Assembly (NCBI GenBank): GCA_024695865.1
Contig: JAILHI010000093.1
Coordinates: 1 to 37,818, forward strand
DNA: 37,818 bases
Origin: Candidatus Gastranaerophilales bacterium
GTDB taxonomy: Bacteria; Cyanobacteriota; Vampirovibrionia; Gastranaerophilales; Gastranaerophilaceae
Direction of reading: 5' to 3'
Part shown: piece by piece, positions 26,191-33,698 of the stretch
Layout of the letters: each line of letters begins with the position of its first letter
How positions within the stretch are numbered: position 1 is the stretch's first letter
Program-made: the position numbers and the translations under genes
The notes under the pieces: generated by a model
Told to the model about the DNA's origin: nothing
The model's database searches: none
What the model saw: only the letters and a program-made list of their open reading frames with translations

Positions 26191-26214
26191 GGGACGAATG
26201 TTCCTATTCGCCCC
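26191..26214. repeat. Hairpin-forming inverted repeat (GGGACGAAT...ATTCGCCCC)
   Basis: GGGACGAAT and ATTCGCCCC pair with one mismatch. It resembles short GGGCGAAT-type intergenic repeats seen in other AT-rich bacteria and adds to the repeat-derived look of 26036-26248. Confidence 0.5.
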
Positions 26215-26248
26215 CTGCAATTCTAAACCTTATACAAGCGATATAAAT

Positions 26249-27343
26249 CTATTCTTCTGCTATTTTAAGTAATTCAGGATATAAAATACAATGTTTACTT
26301 TTAAAAATAGGATTTTTTAACATTTTTTTCAATTTCGGGTAGTCTTTATGCCAGGGTTCAAAAACAGCCACTTCTTTGTATCTTTTATGCATTTCTGCAG
26401 ATTCCCATGGCTTGTATGACCAAAAATATGCTATTGCATCGAATTTTTCCGCAATTTTTACAAAGGCAGGCATTTCTTTGTAATTCATTAAATGAACAAC
26501 AAAATGTATTCTTAAATTTTCAAGTTTACCTTGTTTTTTCCATCCGGAAATAAATTCAAGATTTTTCATTATCCTGTCAAATGAATCCTGTCTCATTATC
26601 TTTTCATAAGTTTTTCTTGTTGCAGAATGTATTGACATACCAACACTATACAGTTTTGTTATTCCAAGTTCCTTCATATTATTTTCATCAAGAAAATATC
26701 CTTGTGTATTAATTGAAATATTGATATTGGGATTACTTTTATTAACTTCATAAATTAATTTTCTTGAATGTCTTGAAGCCAAAGGATCCCCGCCCGAAAA
26801 TTCAATTTCATCCAATTTGGAAATAAAGGGTAAAATTTTGGGTAAAATTTCATTGTTCAGTTTTGCTAATTCTTCATCACTATTTGTAAAAATTTCATCT
26901 CTGCAGGTTATACATTTATAATTACATTCTTGGTCGTAGCAAAGATGAATGTTGATGGGTAACTGTTTTGCAGCATTAAAATCTTTTGTATATTCTGCAG
27001 GATTGTAACAGCAAATATTTCTGTTACAAGAGGAAAAATCACCTTTTAACAATTTGTTTCTTAGTTCTTTAAACTTTTTACCGTTCCATATTGAAAACAA
27101 ATCTTGGTCATAAAAATTGCCCATAGGTTTAAAATCAACAAAATTCGGACAACATGGATAAATTTTTCCTTCTTCATGTATTTCCATAAATTCAAAAGGA
27201 AAAGAACAAGGTTTATCTAAAGCAAGAAAATTATGTTGAAAATTATCAGGTGAAGGTTTATCAAATAATTTTAATACAGAAAGCCCTAACCCTCCTGCTC
27301 CTGCCAGAACAATTCCATATTTTACAAAATCACGTCTGTTCAT
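26249..27343 (-). CDS. Radical SAM protein with a Tat signal and an N-terminal SPASM/twitch-like domain
   Basis: 364 residues. Residues 1-28 look like a twin-arginine signal (NRRDFVKYGIVLAGAGGLG, Arg3-Arg4). Residues 44-115 resemble a SPASM/twitch cluster-binding domain: CSFPFEFMEIHEEGKIYPCC, GNFYDQDLFSIWNGKKF, then Cys106, Cys111 and Cys112. The radical SAM core follows, with CNYKCITC (Cys140, 144, 147) and FSGGDP (183-187). SPASM is usually C-terminal, so the order is inverted. The substrate is unknown; relatives modify peptides or act in surface-sugar loci. It stands alone between repeat debris, slightly more AT-rich than its neighbours, suggesting acquisition. No Shine-Dalgarno. Confidence 0.85.
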   Translation of the reverse strand: MNRRDFVKYGIVLAGAGGLGLSVLKLFDKPSPDNFQHNFLALDKPCSFPFEFMEIHEEGKIYPCCPNFVDFKPMGNFYDQDLFSIWNGKKFKELRNKLLKGDFSSCNRNICCYNPAEYTKDFNAAKQLPINIHLCYDQECNYKCITCRDEIFTNSDEELAKLNNEILPKILPFISKLDEIEFSGGDPLASRHSRKLIYEVNKSNPNINISINTQGYFLDENNMKELGITKLYSVGMSIHSATRKTYEKIMRQDSFDRIMKNLEFISGWKKQGKLENLRIHFVVHLMNYKEMPAFVKIAEKFDAIAYFWSYKPWESAEMHKRYKEVAVFEPWHKDYPKLKKMLKNPIFKSKHCILYPELLKIAEE

Positions 27344-27351
27344 ATATATAT

Positions 27352-27380
27352 ATTATAAATTATATGTGTGGTTTTTTCAA
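27352..27380 (-). promoter_or_regulatory. Near-consensus promoter of the radical SAM gene
   Basis: On the minus strand TTGAAA (27380-27375), a 17-base spacer, TATAAT (27357-27352), then 8 bases to the ATG. The spacing is ideal, and the message should be leaderless or nearly so. Confidence 0.75.
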
Positions 27381-27430
27381 TGTCGTTTATTTTTTACAAG
27401 GCGGATTTTAAGAATAAAATCAGCAGGCAG

Positions 27431-27447
27431 GTTGGGTGAAACCCAAC
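27431..27447. repeat. Hairpin GTTGGGT-GAA-ACCCAAC with an A-run
   Basis: A perfect 7-base-pair stem with loop GAA, followed by seven A on the plus strand (a T-run before the stem when read leftward). It resembles the GTTGGGTGAAACCCAAC repeats common in cyanobacterial intergenic DNA, as I recall them. Confidence 0.6.
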
Positions 27448-27460
27448 AAAAAAACATAAT

Positions 27461-27546
27461 CCGTCATTGCGAGGAGGGCAAGAATTGCTCGACGTGGCAA
27501 TCTTTTTCAGGGATTACTTTGTTGCATACGCTCCTCGTAATGACGG
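27461..27546. repeat. 86-base palindromic dispersed repeat element
   Basis: Ends CCGTCATTGCGAGGAG and CTCCTCGTAATGACGG are 16-base inverted repeats with one G-T wobble, enclosing about 54 bases that include GACGTGGCAATC. It looks like a complete copy of the element whose fragment lies at 26068-26096. No transposase gene is present, so it is non-autonomous. The apparent small open frame across it is not a gene. Confidence 0.7.
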
Positions 27547-27598
27547 CATTTCGCATTTATGTTTGATAGTCTTTTGACAATCGTTAAATAATCTTTTA

Positions 27599-27621
27599 TT
27601 AAAAAAGAGCCATTAAGGCTC
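27599..27621 (-). terminator. Terminator of the tRNA-Glu transcript
   Basis: On the minus strand GAGCC-TTAAT-GGCTC followed by TTTTTT, 9 bases after the tRNA 3' end. Confidence 0.85.
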
Positions 27622-27629
27622 ATAAAATT

Positions 27630-27701
27630 CGGCGGTAACGGGAATTGAACCCGTGTTTGGAGAATGAGAATCTCCCGTCCTGACCACTAGACGATACCGC
27701 T
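27630..27701 (-). tRNA. tRNA-Glu, anticodon CTC
   Basis: 72 bases without encoded CCA. Cloverleaf on the minus strand: acceptor AGCGGTA with TACCGCC; D arm GTCTAGTGGTCAGGAC, as in tRNA-Glu; anticodon stem GGAGA/TCTCC with loop TTCTCAT giving CTC; variable loop AAAC; T arm ACGGG-TTCAATT-CCCGT; discriminator G. The first acceptor pair is A-C, a mismatch, while the other six pair. A decoder of GAG in an AT-rich genome implies a second tRNA-Glu (TTC) elsewhere. Confidence 0.93.
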
Positions 27702-27754
27702 ATGTCTAAATTCTATATCAAAAATAAAAAATACAACAGATTTTATTTCTTCGG

Positions 27755-28960
27755 TTAATCTGTTTTCATTGCTGAAAAATGTTCAATATCCGTCCGCATT
27801 TCCGTTATTATATTTTCGCATTTTTCGATTAAGCCCTGTAAAATTTTATTCAACTCGGTTTTATTTTTTATTGTTTCTAGGTGGAAAATTTTATCCTCTT
27901 TTATTTTGTTTAAAAACTCCGTCTTGAATTTTTTTAATTCTTCCACAAAGGTAAAGTCCATATTTCCGTAATCGTCGGAGCAGTCGCAAATGTAATTGAA
28001 AATCGTTTCTTTTGCCTTTTTGGCATTACCTTTTTTTACTGATATTTTCAGATTTTCAAGCATTTCAAGAGTTTCAGTATATAACGGCAAAAGTTTTTTC
28101 TTTTTTTCGACAAGAGTATCCGTAAAATATTTCATTGTTGTGTCATAGCCGTTTTGAGAAAGTTGTTCCCTCTTTTCCGTCGGCATCTGAAAATCAAGCA
28201 GCAGCACATCTTTTGTGTCAATTACAATATAATCGATTTTATCCTGTTCCTTATACAAATCGACAACCTGTTCGGTGCTGAAATAAGACATTGTACTGTA
28301 AACCTCATTGAAAAAATCAATCGGGTTTTTAAAATTTTTGCAATCGCTGCAGCCCTCAAGTCTGTATTCAAGTATTCTGTTTTCGGGAGTTACCAAATCA
28401 TCAGAGCATTTCCACAACGGCAGATTTTTTGCCAAATCACCATCTACAAGAAGTTTGTCCCCGTATTCAACAGGCTTCATAAGCCCCGGGAAACAGGCGG
28501 AAATTCTTACCGCTTTTGCAATTTCAAAATCCGGTGTTGCCTGTTTTGAAAAAGTAAATTTTGTGTTTGAAGCCATATCCGTTGTGCAGATATATATGTC
28601 TTTGTTTATATCTCTGAACGTAACAGGCGGATTTTCACCTTTTTTGTATTTTTCCTGATAAAATTTCTTTTCAACAATCGCTCTTATCCAGTTTTCAAAC
28701 ACGTCGCCTTTGCTGAAAGCAAATTCGGCACTGATTCCAAAATTTATGTCTTTAAACATTAATGCGTTAAAATCAAGCATAATGCTTTTTGCTTCCTCGG
28801 GTGTGTAACCGAGAGCGTAAAAGGTTGCAAAAATTGCGCCGACCGATGAGCCGACATATTTATCACACTCAATTCCGAGTTTTTGCAGGGCGTCCATTGC
28901 GCCGATGTAGGCAAGACCTCTGATTCCGCCGCCGCCGAAGATACATGTGTATTTTTTCAT
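27755..28960 (-). CDS. Patatin-like phospholipase
   Basis: 401 residues from the chosen start. The patatin catalytic dyad is clear: oxyanion segment GGGGIRGLAYIGAMDAL, nucleophile elbow GSSVGA (GxSxG) and the aspartate in DGDLAKNLPL. It should hydrolyse acyl esters of membrane lipids. The C-terminal 130 residues are charged and helical, outside the catalytic domain. There is no signal peptide. The frame is open to a TTG at 28996, but that codon lies inside the terminator of the gene before it, so ATG at 28960 is preferred. Confidence 0.88.
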   Translation of the reverse strand: MKKYTCIFGGGGIRGLAYIGAMDALQKLGIECDKYVGSSVGAIFATFYALGYTPEEAKSIMLDFNALMFKDINFGISAEFAFSKGDVFENWIRAIVEKKFYQEKYKKGENPPVTFRDINKDIYICTTDMASNTKFTFSKQATPDFEIAKAVRISACFPGLMKPVEYGDKLLVDGDLAKNLPLWKCSDDLVTPENRILEYRLEGCSDCKNFKNPIDFFNEVYSTMSYFSTEQVVDLYKEQDKIDYIVIDTKDVLLLDFQMPTEKREQLSQNGYDTTMKYFTDTLVEKKKKLLPLYTETLEMLENLKISVKKGNAKKAKETIFNYICDCSDDYGNMDFTFVEELKKFKTEFLNKIKEDKIFHLETIKNKTELNKILQGLIEKCENIITEMRTDIEHFSAMKTD

Positions 28961-28969
28961 ATCAACATT

Positions 28970-28996
28970 TTTATAAAAAAATAGCCCGTATGTCAA
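28970..28996 (-). promoter_or_regulatory. Patatin promoter embedded in the pnp terminator
   Basis: On the minus strand a consensus TTGACA (28996-28991) is followed after 15 bases by TATAAA (28975-28970), 9 bases before the ATG. The -35 box forms the loop of the upstream terminator hairpin and the T-run lies in the spacer. Confidence 0.55.
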
Positions 28997-29017
28997 TCAG
29001 CATACGGACTATTTTTA
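28976..29017 (-). terminator. Terminator of pnp
   Basis: AAAAATAG-CCGTATG and CATACGG-CTATTTTT arms with an 8-base loop; on the minus strand a seven-base T-run follows the stem. Sits 16 bases after the PNPase stop. Confidence 0.85.
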
Positions 29018-29032
29018 GCATAAATCGTATAT

Positions 29033-31168
29033 TTATATGGCTTGTGCCTTTTCTTCTTCGGTTACGCCCTTTAAAGTAAGGTTAATTCTTCCCTTATCGT
29101 CGATTTTGATAACCTTAACGACTACTTCATCGCCGATATTGAGATGACCTTCGATTTTCTCGATTCTTTCTTTGCAAACCTGAGAAATGTGAATCATACC
29201 GTCTTTTCCGGGGGCTAATTCAACGAAAGCACCTATCGGGATAATTCTGACGACTTTGCCTTTTACAACCATGCCTTCTTCGGCTTTGAAGGTAGCCTGT
29301 CTAATCATTTTGATTGCAATATCGGCACCGTCTTTGTCGTTAGAAGTGATTGTAACAACACCGTTATCCTGAATATCGATTTCGGCACCCGAAGCATCAA
29401 TAATGCTTCTGATGTTCTTGCCGCCGGGCCCGATAACTGTTCCGATATCTTCTGTCGGGATAGTCATTGTGAAGATTCTCGGTGCGTAAGGTGATAAGTC
29501 TTTTGCAGGTTCGCTGATAACTTTTCTCATTTCGCCCATGATATGAAGTCTGCCTCGTTTAGCCTGTTCCAATGCACGTCTTAAAGTTGCGTTTGAAATA
29601 CCTTTAATCTTCATATCCATTTGAAGCGCTGTGATACCGTCGTCGTTACCTGTTACCTTAAAGTCCATATCACCGAGGAAGTCTTCAATGCCCTGAATAT
29701 CTGTAAGAACAACGTCCTGGTCACCTTCTTTGATTAAGCCCATTGCAACGCCGCCAATCATACACTTAACGGGAACGCCTGCATTCATAAGAGCCATTGA
29801 GGTACCACAGGTTGAACCCATTGAGGTTGAACCGTTTGATTCCAAAACGTCTGATGTAACTCTTATAGTGTAGCCGAATTCTTCTTCTGACGGTAATGCG
29901 GGGATATTTGCTCTTTCTGCAAGGTTGCCGTGTCCGACTTCACGACGTCCGGGGCCTCTTAATGGTTTTACTTCACCGACTGAAAATCCGGGGAAGATGT
30001 ATTTGTGCATAAATTTCTTTGTTGTCTGCGGGTCAACACCGTCAAGTTCCTGAGCCATTCCGGGGCCTGCAAGTGTAACAGCGGAAAGAATCTGAGTTTG
30101 ACCTCTTGTAAATACCGCTGAACCGTGTGCTCTCGGAAGAACACCGACTTCGCACCAGATAGGACGAACATCTTCAACATGTCTGCCGTCTGCTCTGACA
30201 CCTTCATTTACAATCATTGCACGCATAATTCTCTTTTCGAGATACTTAAATTCTTCCGCAATGAAGTCAATGCCCGTTTCTTCCATCATTTTCTTAATGG
30301 GGTGTTCGTCATCAAGACTGTCAAAGTATTCTCTTGCTTTTTTCTTCGTTTCATCGAGTTTTGCTTTTCTGTATTCTCTGTCGAAGTTGTGATATGCGTC
30401 GTAAACCGCATCGTAGCACATATCGTTCAAAATATTTTTGATTTCGGTAGTGTCGTTGGGGTTTTCAAACTGAGGTCTTTCAACTCCGCATTCTGCAGCA
30501 AATGCCAATTGAGCATCACACTGAATTTCAATTTCTCTCTGAGCAAATTCAACTGCTGCCATAATATCGTCTTCCGTAACAAAGTTACAGCCTGCTTCAA
30601 CCATGATGATTGAATCTTTTGTACCTGCAATAACAATGTTCATATCGGATTTTTCACATTCTGCGTAGGTCGGGTTTGCAACCATCTGACCGTCAATTCT
30701 TCCGACTCTTACTGCGCCGACAGGGCCTTCAAAAGGAACGCCTGCGAGCATTAATGCTGCTGATGCACCGAGAATTGCGAGTACATCGGGCTGGTTTTCC
30801 ATATCGGAACTGAATAATTGTGCAACGATTTGGATATCGTTTCTGTAACCTTTCGGGAACAGCGGTCTTATCGGTCTGTCGATAAGTCTTGACGCTAAAA
30901 TTGCTTTGTCTGATGCTTTGCCTTCGCTTCTGTTGTAGCCGCCGGGGATTTTTCCGATTGCGGACATTCTTTCTTCATAATCGATTAAGAGCGGGAAAAA
31001 GTCTATTCCGACTCTGGGTTCAGGGCTTACTGCCGCATGAACAAATAACATTGTGTCACCACATCTTACCGTAACTGATGAAGCCGCTGATTTAGCGTAC
31101 TTGCCTGTTTCAATTACGACCGTCTTACCGCCTACGGTAATTTCGGTTTTTTTGACTTCATTCATCAT
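29033..31168 (-). CDS. pnp: Polyribonucleotide nucleotidyltransferase (PNPase)
   Basis: About 711 residues, the normal length. Two RNase PH domains with a helical linker (residues about 10-545; RPLFPKGYRNDIQIVAQ, VFTRGQTQILSAVT and GNDDGITALQMDMKIKG are recognisable), then KH (TEDIGTVIGPGGKNIRSI) and S1 (VVKGKVVRIIPIGAFVELAP) RNA-binding domains. It degrades RNA from the 3' end using phosphate and can add tails. The frame is open to an ATG at 31222, but the family start matches the ATG pair at 31168/31165, and a TATAAT box lies at 31218-31213, so the extra 18 residues are probably leader RNA. Confidence 0.96.
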   Translation of the reverse strand: MMNEVKKTEITVGGKTVVIETGKYAKSAASSVTVRCGDTMLFVHAAVSPEPRVGIDFFPLLIDYEERMSAIGKIPGGYNRSEGKASDKAILASRLIDRPIRPLFPKGYRNDIQIVAQLFSSDMENQPDVLAILGASAALMLAGVPFEGPVGAVRVGRIDGQMVANPTYAECEKSDMNIVIAGTKDSIIMVEAGCNFVTEDDIMAAVEFAQREIEIQCDAQLAFAAECGVERPQFENPNDTTEIKNILNDMCYDAVYDAYHNFDREYRKAKLDETKKKAREYFDSLDDEHPIKKMMEETGIDFIAEEFKYLEKRIMRAMIVNEGVRADGRHVEDVRPIWCEVGVLPRAHGSAVFTRGQTQILSAVTLAGPGMAQELDGVDPQTTKKFMHKYIFPGFSVGEVKPLRGPGRREVGHGNLAERANIPALPSEEEFGYTIRVTSDVLESNGSTSMGSTCGTSMALMNAGVPVKCMIGGVAMGLIKEGDQDVVLTDIQGIEDFLGDMDFKVTGNDDGITALQMDMKIKGISNATLRRALEQAKRGRLHIMGEMRKVISEPAKDLSPYAPRIFTMTIPTEDIGTVIGPGGKNIRSIIDASGAEIDIQDNGVVTITSNDKDGADIAIKMIRQATFKAEEGMVVKGKVVRIIPIGAFVELAPGKDGMIHISQVCKERIEKIEGHLNIGDEVVVKVIKIDDKGRINLTLKGVTEEEKAQAI

Positions 31169-31440
31169 GATTTTCTTTCTTTCTTTTTTACTAAACCTAT
31201 TGTGTACGTTTTTATTATACATTAAACATATTTTATTTGTGTAAAGATTATTTATTACTTTCGCAATTTTTCTTTTTGGGGGTTGAATTTTCCTGAAAAT
31301 CGGTCATAATGTGATTGGAGTTATCATTGATGTATAGAAAATCTCGTGGCTATACCCGACTTACCTTTTATGGTTCGTCAGATGACGGGAAAGCGAGTCC
31401 GTCCTTTGATAACTCTGCTTTTTGTGTTTTGGGATAAACT

Positions 31441-31512
31441 CGTCATGCAGAACTTGTTTCAGTATCTGTCGGAAAATTGAAAAACAGAAACTGAAATAAA
31501 TTCAGTGTGACG
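31441..31512. repeat. Long imperfect inverted repeat (28-base arms)
   Basis: CGTCATGCAGAACTTG... (31441-31468) pairs with ...TAAATTCAGTGTGACG (31485-31512) at about 22 of 28 positions around a 16-base loop. The sequence resembles the dispersed CGTCATGCTGAACTTGTTTC-type repeats known from several bacterial groups. Confidence 0.65.
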
Positions 31513-31536
31513 GAACGAACGGTTTTGTCACCCTAA

Positions 31537-31571
31537 CAAAAAAGAGGACAGAAAATCTGCCCTCTTTTTAA
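31537..31571 (-). terminator. Terminator after the M49-like peptidase gene
   Basis: On the minus strand AAAAAGAGGGCAGA and TCTGTCCTCTTTTTT form the stem around a short T-rich loop and end in a T-run, just after the stop at 31585. Confidence 0.85.
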
Positions 31572-31584
31572 TATTTAATACCTC

Positions 31585-33579
31585 TTATTCGGCTTTTTCG
31601 TCTGCTTCCGCTGCAAGTTGGTCTGCCAAAGGTGTTTCGATATTTCCGTTAAGTTTTTTGCTGATAGACTTCAGATTTTCTGCGACTTTTTCGCAGTTTT
31701 CGTCCCATACAAAGTATTCGTTAACGTATTTTTCGGCTTCGTTGACATCTCTTGAAAGTTGTATTCTGACAGCTTCCGCGAGCATCTTTTTCGCTGCGGG
31801 AACAACTTTGTCTATATTAACGTGAATTTTGCCCTCGTCATTTACTTCGATAGCACCTTCTCTAATCATAAACTGTGTCTGCATTACGGAACGTACTCTG
31901 TGTGCCTGTGAAAGTTCCGGTTTTGCTTTAAGGAAATTATCCGTCGCATAAGAAACAAGAATTTGTTCTCTCTGTTCGGGCGTGTACATTCCTTCTTCCG
32001 TCAGCATATCGACAAATGAAATAGAGCCCATATCAGCCTTATGTTCTTCAATAATTGCTTCATATTTGCCGAGTTTTTCTCTGCCCTGTGTGGGGCCGAG
32101 TGAGTGGGTGTTTTCATGACCGATAGTGAACCAGTGGTCAGCTTCGGGATTGTACAATTTATGCTGAGCGGGGTCTAAAACCGCATCAAGTTTCTGCTGA
32201 ACTTTTTCGGGTGTAGTGCCTAATCTGATTTGTCTGTGGTAAACGTTTCTTCTTCCGCCGCCTATTGAAAGTGATAATTTATCATCGTTAGGCAGGTTTT
32301 CGGCTAATGTTACACCGCCTCTGTATGCACCGCAGTCGCCAGCAAGCATTAACAGGTCAACATCAACCATTGTTTGTTTGCTGTCGCCCTCGGGCTTGAT
32401 ATTTTGTTCATATTGGTCGTTGTACGGCATCATAGCAGCCATTTTCGGCAGGAACTGCTTGATTTTTAACAAATCGTCCGTGCTTTCCTTGTTTACAATA
32501 CCGACTCTGCAGCCGAGAGAGTCTTTTGCATATACTCTTATTCCTGCATCTTCAAGCATTTTTGAAAGTTTCGGGTTTTCCGAAATGCTTGTCGAGAACG
32601 TATCGTCATAAGATTCTCTTGTGATTGTAAATTCAAGCGGTGTATCCTGCAAAGTAGCCCATTTTTTATCCGCAACCGCATCTGCCATCGGGTCTGCTAC
32701 TCTGAGTGCATTTGCCTGTAACTTCATATATTCCGCAAAATCTGAATTTGTTGATGTTTCTGCGGCTTTATCAAGTTCGTCAGCCATTTTGCCGAATTCT
32801 TCGTGATAGATTTCAGTATAGTCAAGGGCTTCAAGTTTGTCGCCGTTTCTGACAACAACGGAGCGCTGGTTAAGAATTTGTGCAACTTCGTCTTTTTCGC
32901 CGTTTTCAAGCATGTTGATTAAGATGTTGTGAAATTCTTCCGTTCCCAAATCCTGCGGATAGAAGCCTTTTCCTTCGGGTTCGGGCATGCCTTTTGCAAG
33001 TTCAACCATATTTGATTCTGTATCAATTGCGTTCATGCCTTTTTGGGCATTGAACAATTTTAAAGACATTTCAGCATCTTTATCACCTTTTGCCGCTTTT
33101 TCTTCAAGAAAATTTTTGAAAGGAATATTATTTTCGTTATCCAGTTTCAAATGAATGTTTTCAAGAATTTTACCTGCTTTTACAAGGTGTTTGAGTGCTT
33201 CTTTGTCGCCGTCCGCAAGTTTTTCATACTGCTCTGCTCCCGGTTTTAACATTGTTGTTGTAACAAGTACATCGGGGTCTGTTCTCTTTTGCAGTTCTTC
33301 CGTTGAAAGATTAAGTGCAAAATCTTCTTTCTTTGCTTCGGGTCTGTTGATTGCCACTCTGTTTATGCTTGCCAGAGAATCTAAGCCTGCCATGACTTTT
33401 TCGGGATTGTTTTCCGTATTTTGTACGGCAGTATTGTTTTCTGTATTATTTACATTTTGTGCTTTTTGAAAATTAGTTTTTCTTACGTTTAAATTAGTCT
33501 GAATATCCAATTTATTAAAATCCTTTCCAATCTGTGCGGTTTTATTGTTATAATATCCGTGAATATTATTTTTTGCCAA
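31585..33579 (-). CDS. M49 (dipeptidyl-peptidase III-like) zinc metallopeptidase
   Basis: 664 residues. The zinc motif HENTH is at 488-492 (HExxH form), followed by the second motif EEHKAD at 511-516, the spacing and pairing of M49 peptidases. NLPND (428-432) and PLEFTITRESYDDTF (314-328) are also M49-like. Residues 1-90 are N-rich and look disordered. No signal peptide, so it acts in the cytoplasm unless exported otherwise. M49 enzymes cut dipeptides from short peptides; the substrate here is unknown. TTG at 33579 lies 7 bases after TATAAT; a second TTG at 33510 has GGAAAGGA 10 bases before it, so the start is uncertain. Divergent from the ATP-grasp ligase. Confidence 0.78.
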   Translation of the reverse strand: MAKNNIHGYYNNKTAQIGKDFNKLDIQTNLNVRKTNFQKAQNVNNTENNTAVQNTENNPEKVMAGLDSLASINRVAINRPEAKKEDFALNLSTEELQKRTDPDVLVTTTMLKPGAEQYEKLADGDKEALKHLVKAGKILENIHLKLDNENNIPFKNFLEEKAAKGDKDAEMSLKLFNAQKGMNAIDTESNMVELAKGMPEPEGKGFYPQDLGTEEFHNILINMLENGEKDEVAQILNQRSVVVRNGDKLEALDYTEIYHEEFGKMADELDKAAETSTNSDFAEYMKLQANALRVADPMADAVADKKWATLQDTPLEFTITRESYDDTFSTSISENPKLSKMLEDAGIRVYAKDSLGCRVGIVNKESTDDLLKIKQFLPKMAAMMPYNDQYEQNIKPEGDSKQTMVDVDLLMLAGDCGAYRGGVTLAENLPNDDKLSLSIGGGRRNVYHRQIRLGTTPEKVQQKLDAVLDPAQHKLYNPEADHWFTIGHENTHSLGPTQGREKLGKYEAIIEEHKADMGSISFVDMLTEEGMYTPEQREQILVSYATDNFLKAKPELSQAHRVRSVMQTQFMIREGAIEVNDEGKIHVNIDKVVPAAKKMLAEAVRIQLSRDVNEAEKYVNEYFVWDENCEKVAENLKSISKKLNGNIETPLADQLAAEADEKAE

Positions 33580-33586
33580 CTGCTTT

Positions 33587-33592
33587 ATTATA
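33587..33592 (-). promoter_or_regulatory. -10 box close to the M49-like peptidase start
   Basis: TATAAT on the minus strand, 7 bases before the TTG at 33579. The -35 side is weak. If the TTG at 33510 is the true start, this promoter gives a leader of about 70 bases instead. Confidence 0.45.
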
Positions 33593-33698
33593 CAACATTT
33601 TTTCAGGTTGTATTGTCTTGTTATAAAAGGTTTTTACATATTTGTAACATTTTTTTAAATCGTCTATTATATGTATAAGTAATTATAAGGTCAAAAAT

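Larger units (their letters stand above)
31169..31584. other. Intergenic region of about 415 bases without a gene
   Basis: It holds the pnp leader and -10 box (minus strand), a long imperfect inverted repeat (31441-31512) and the terminator of the downstream peptidase gene (31537-31571). 31250-31440 shows no coding frame or RNA gene I can recognise, but it is richer in G and C than usual spacers here, with CGTCAGATGACGGG at 31376-31389; a structured RNA cannot be excluded. Confidence 0.5.

Noticed and set aside
27366-27566. 66-residue open frame on the plus strand
   Set aside because: It lies over the GTTGGGT hairpin and the 86-base palindromic repeat, so it is repeat DNA rather than a gene.
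31169-31222. 18-residue N-terminal extension of PNPase
   Set aside because: It overlaps a TATAAT box and has no match to the conserved PNPase start, which fits the ATG at 31168 or 31165.
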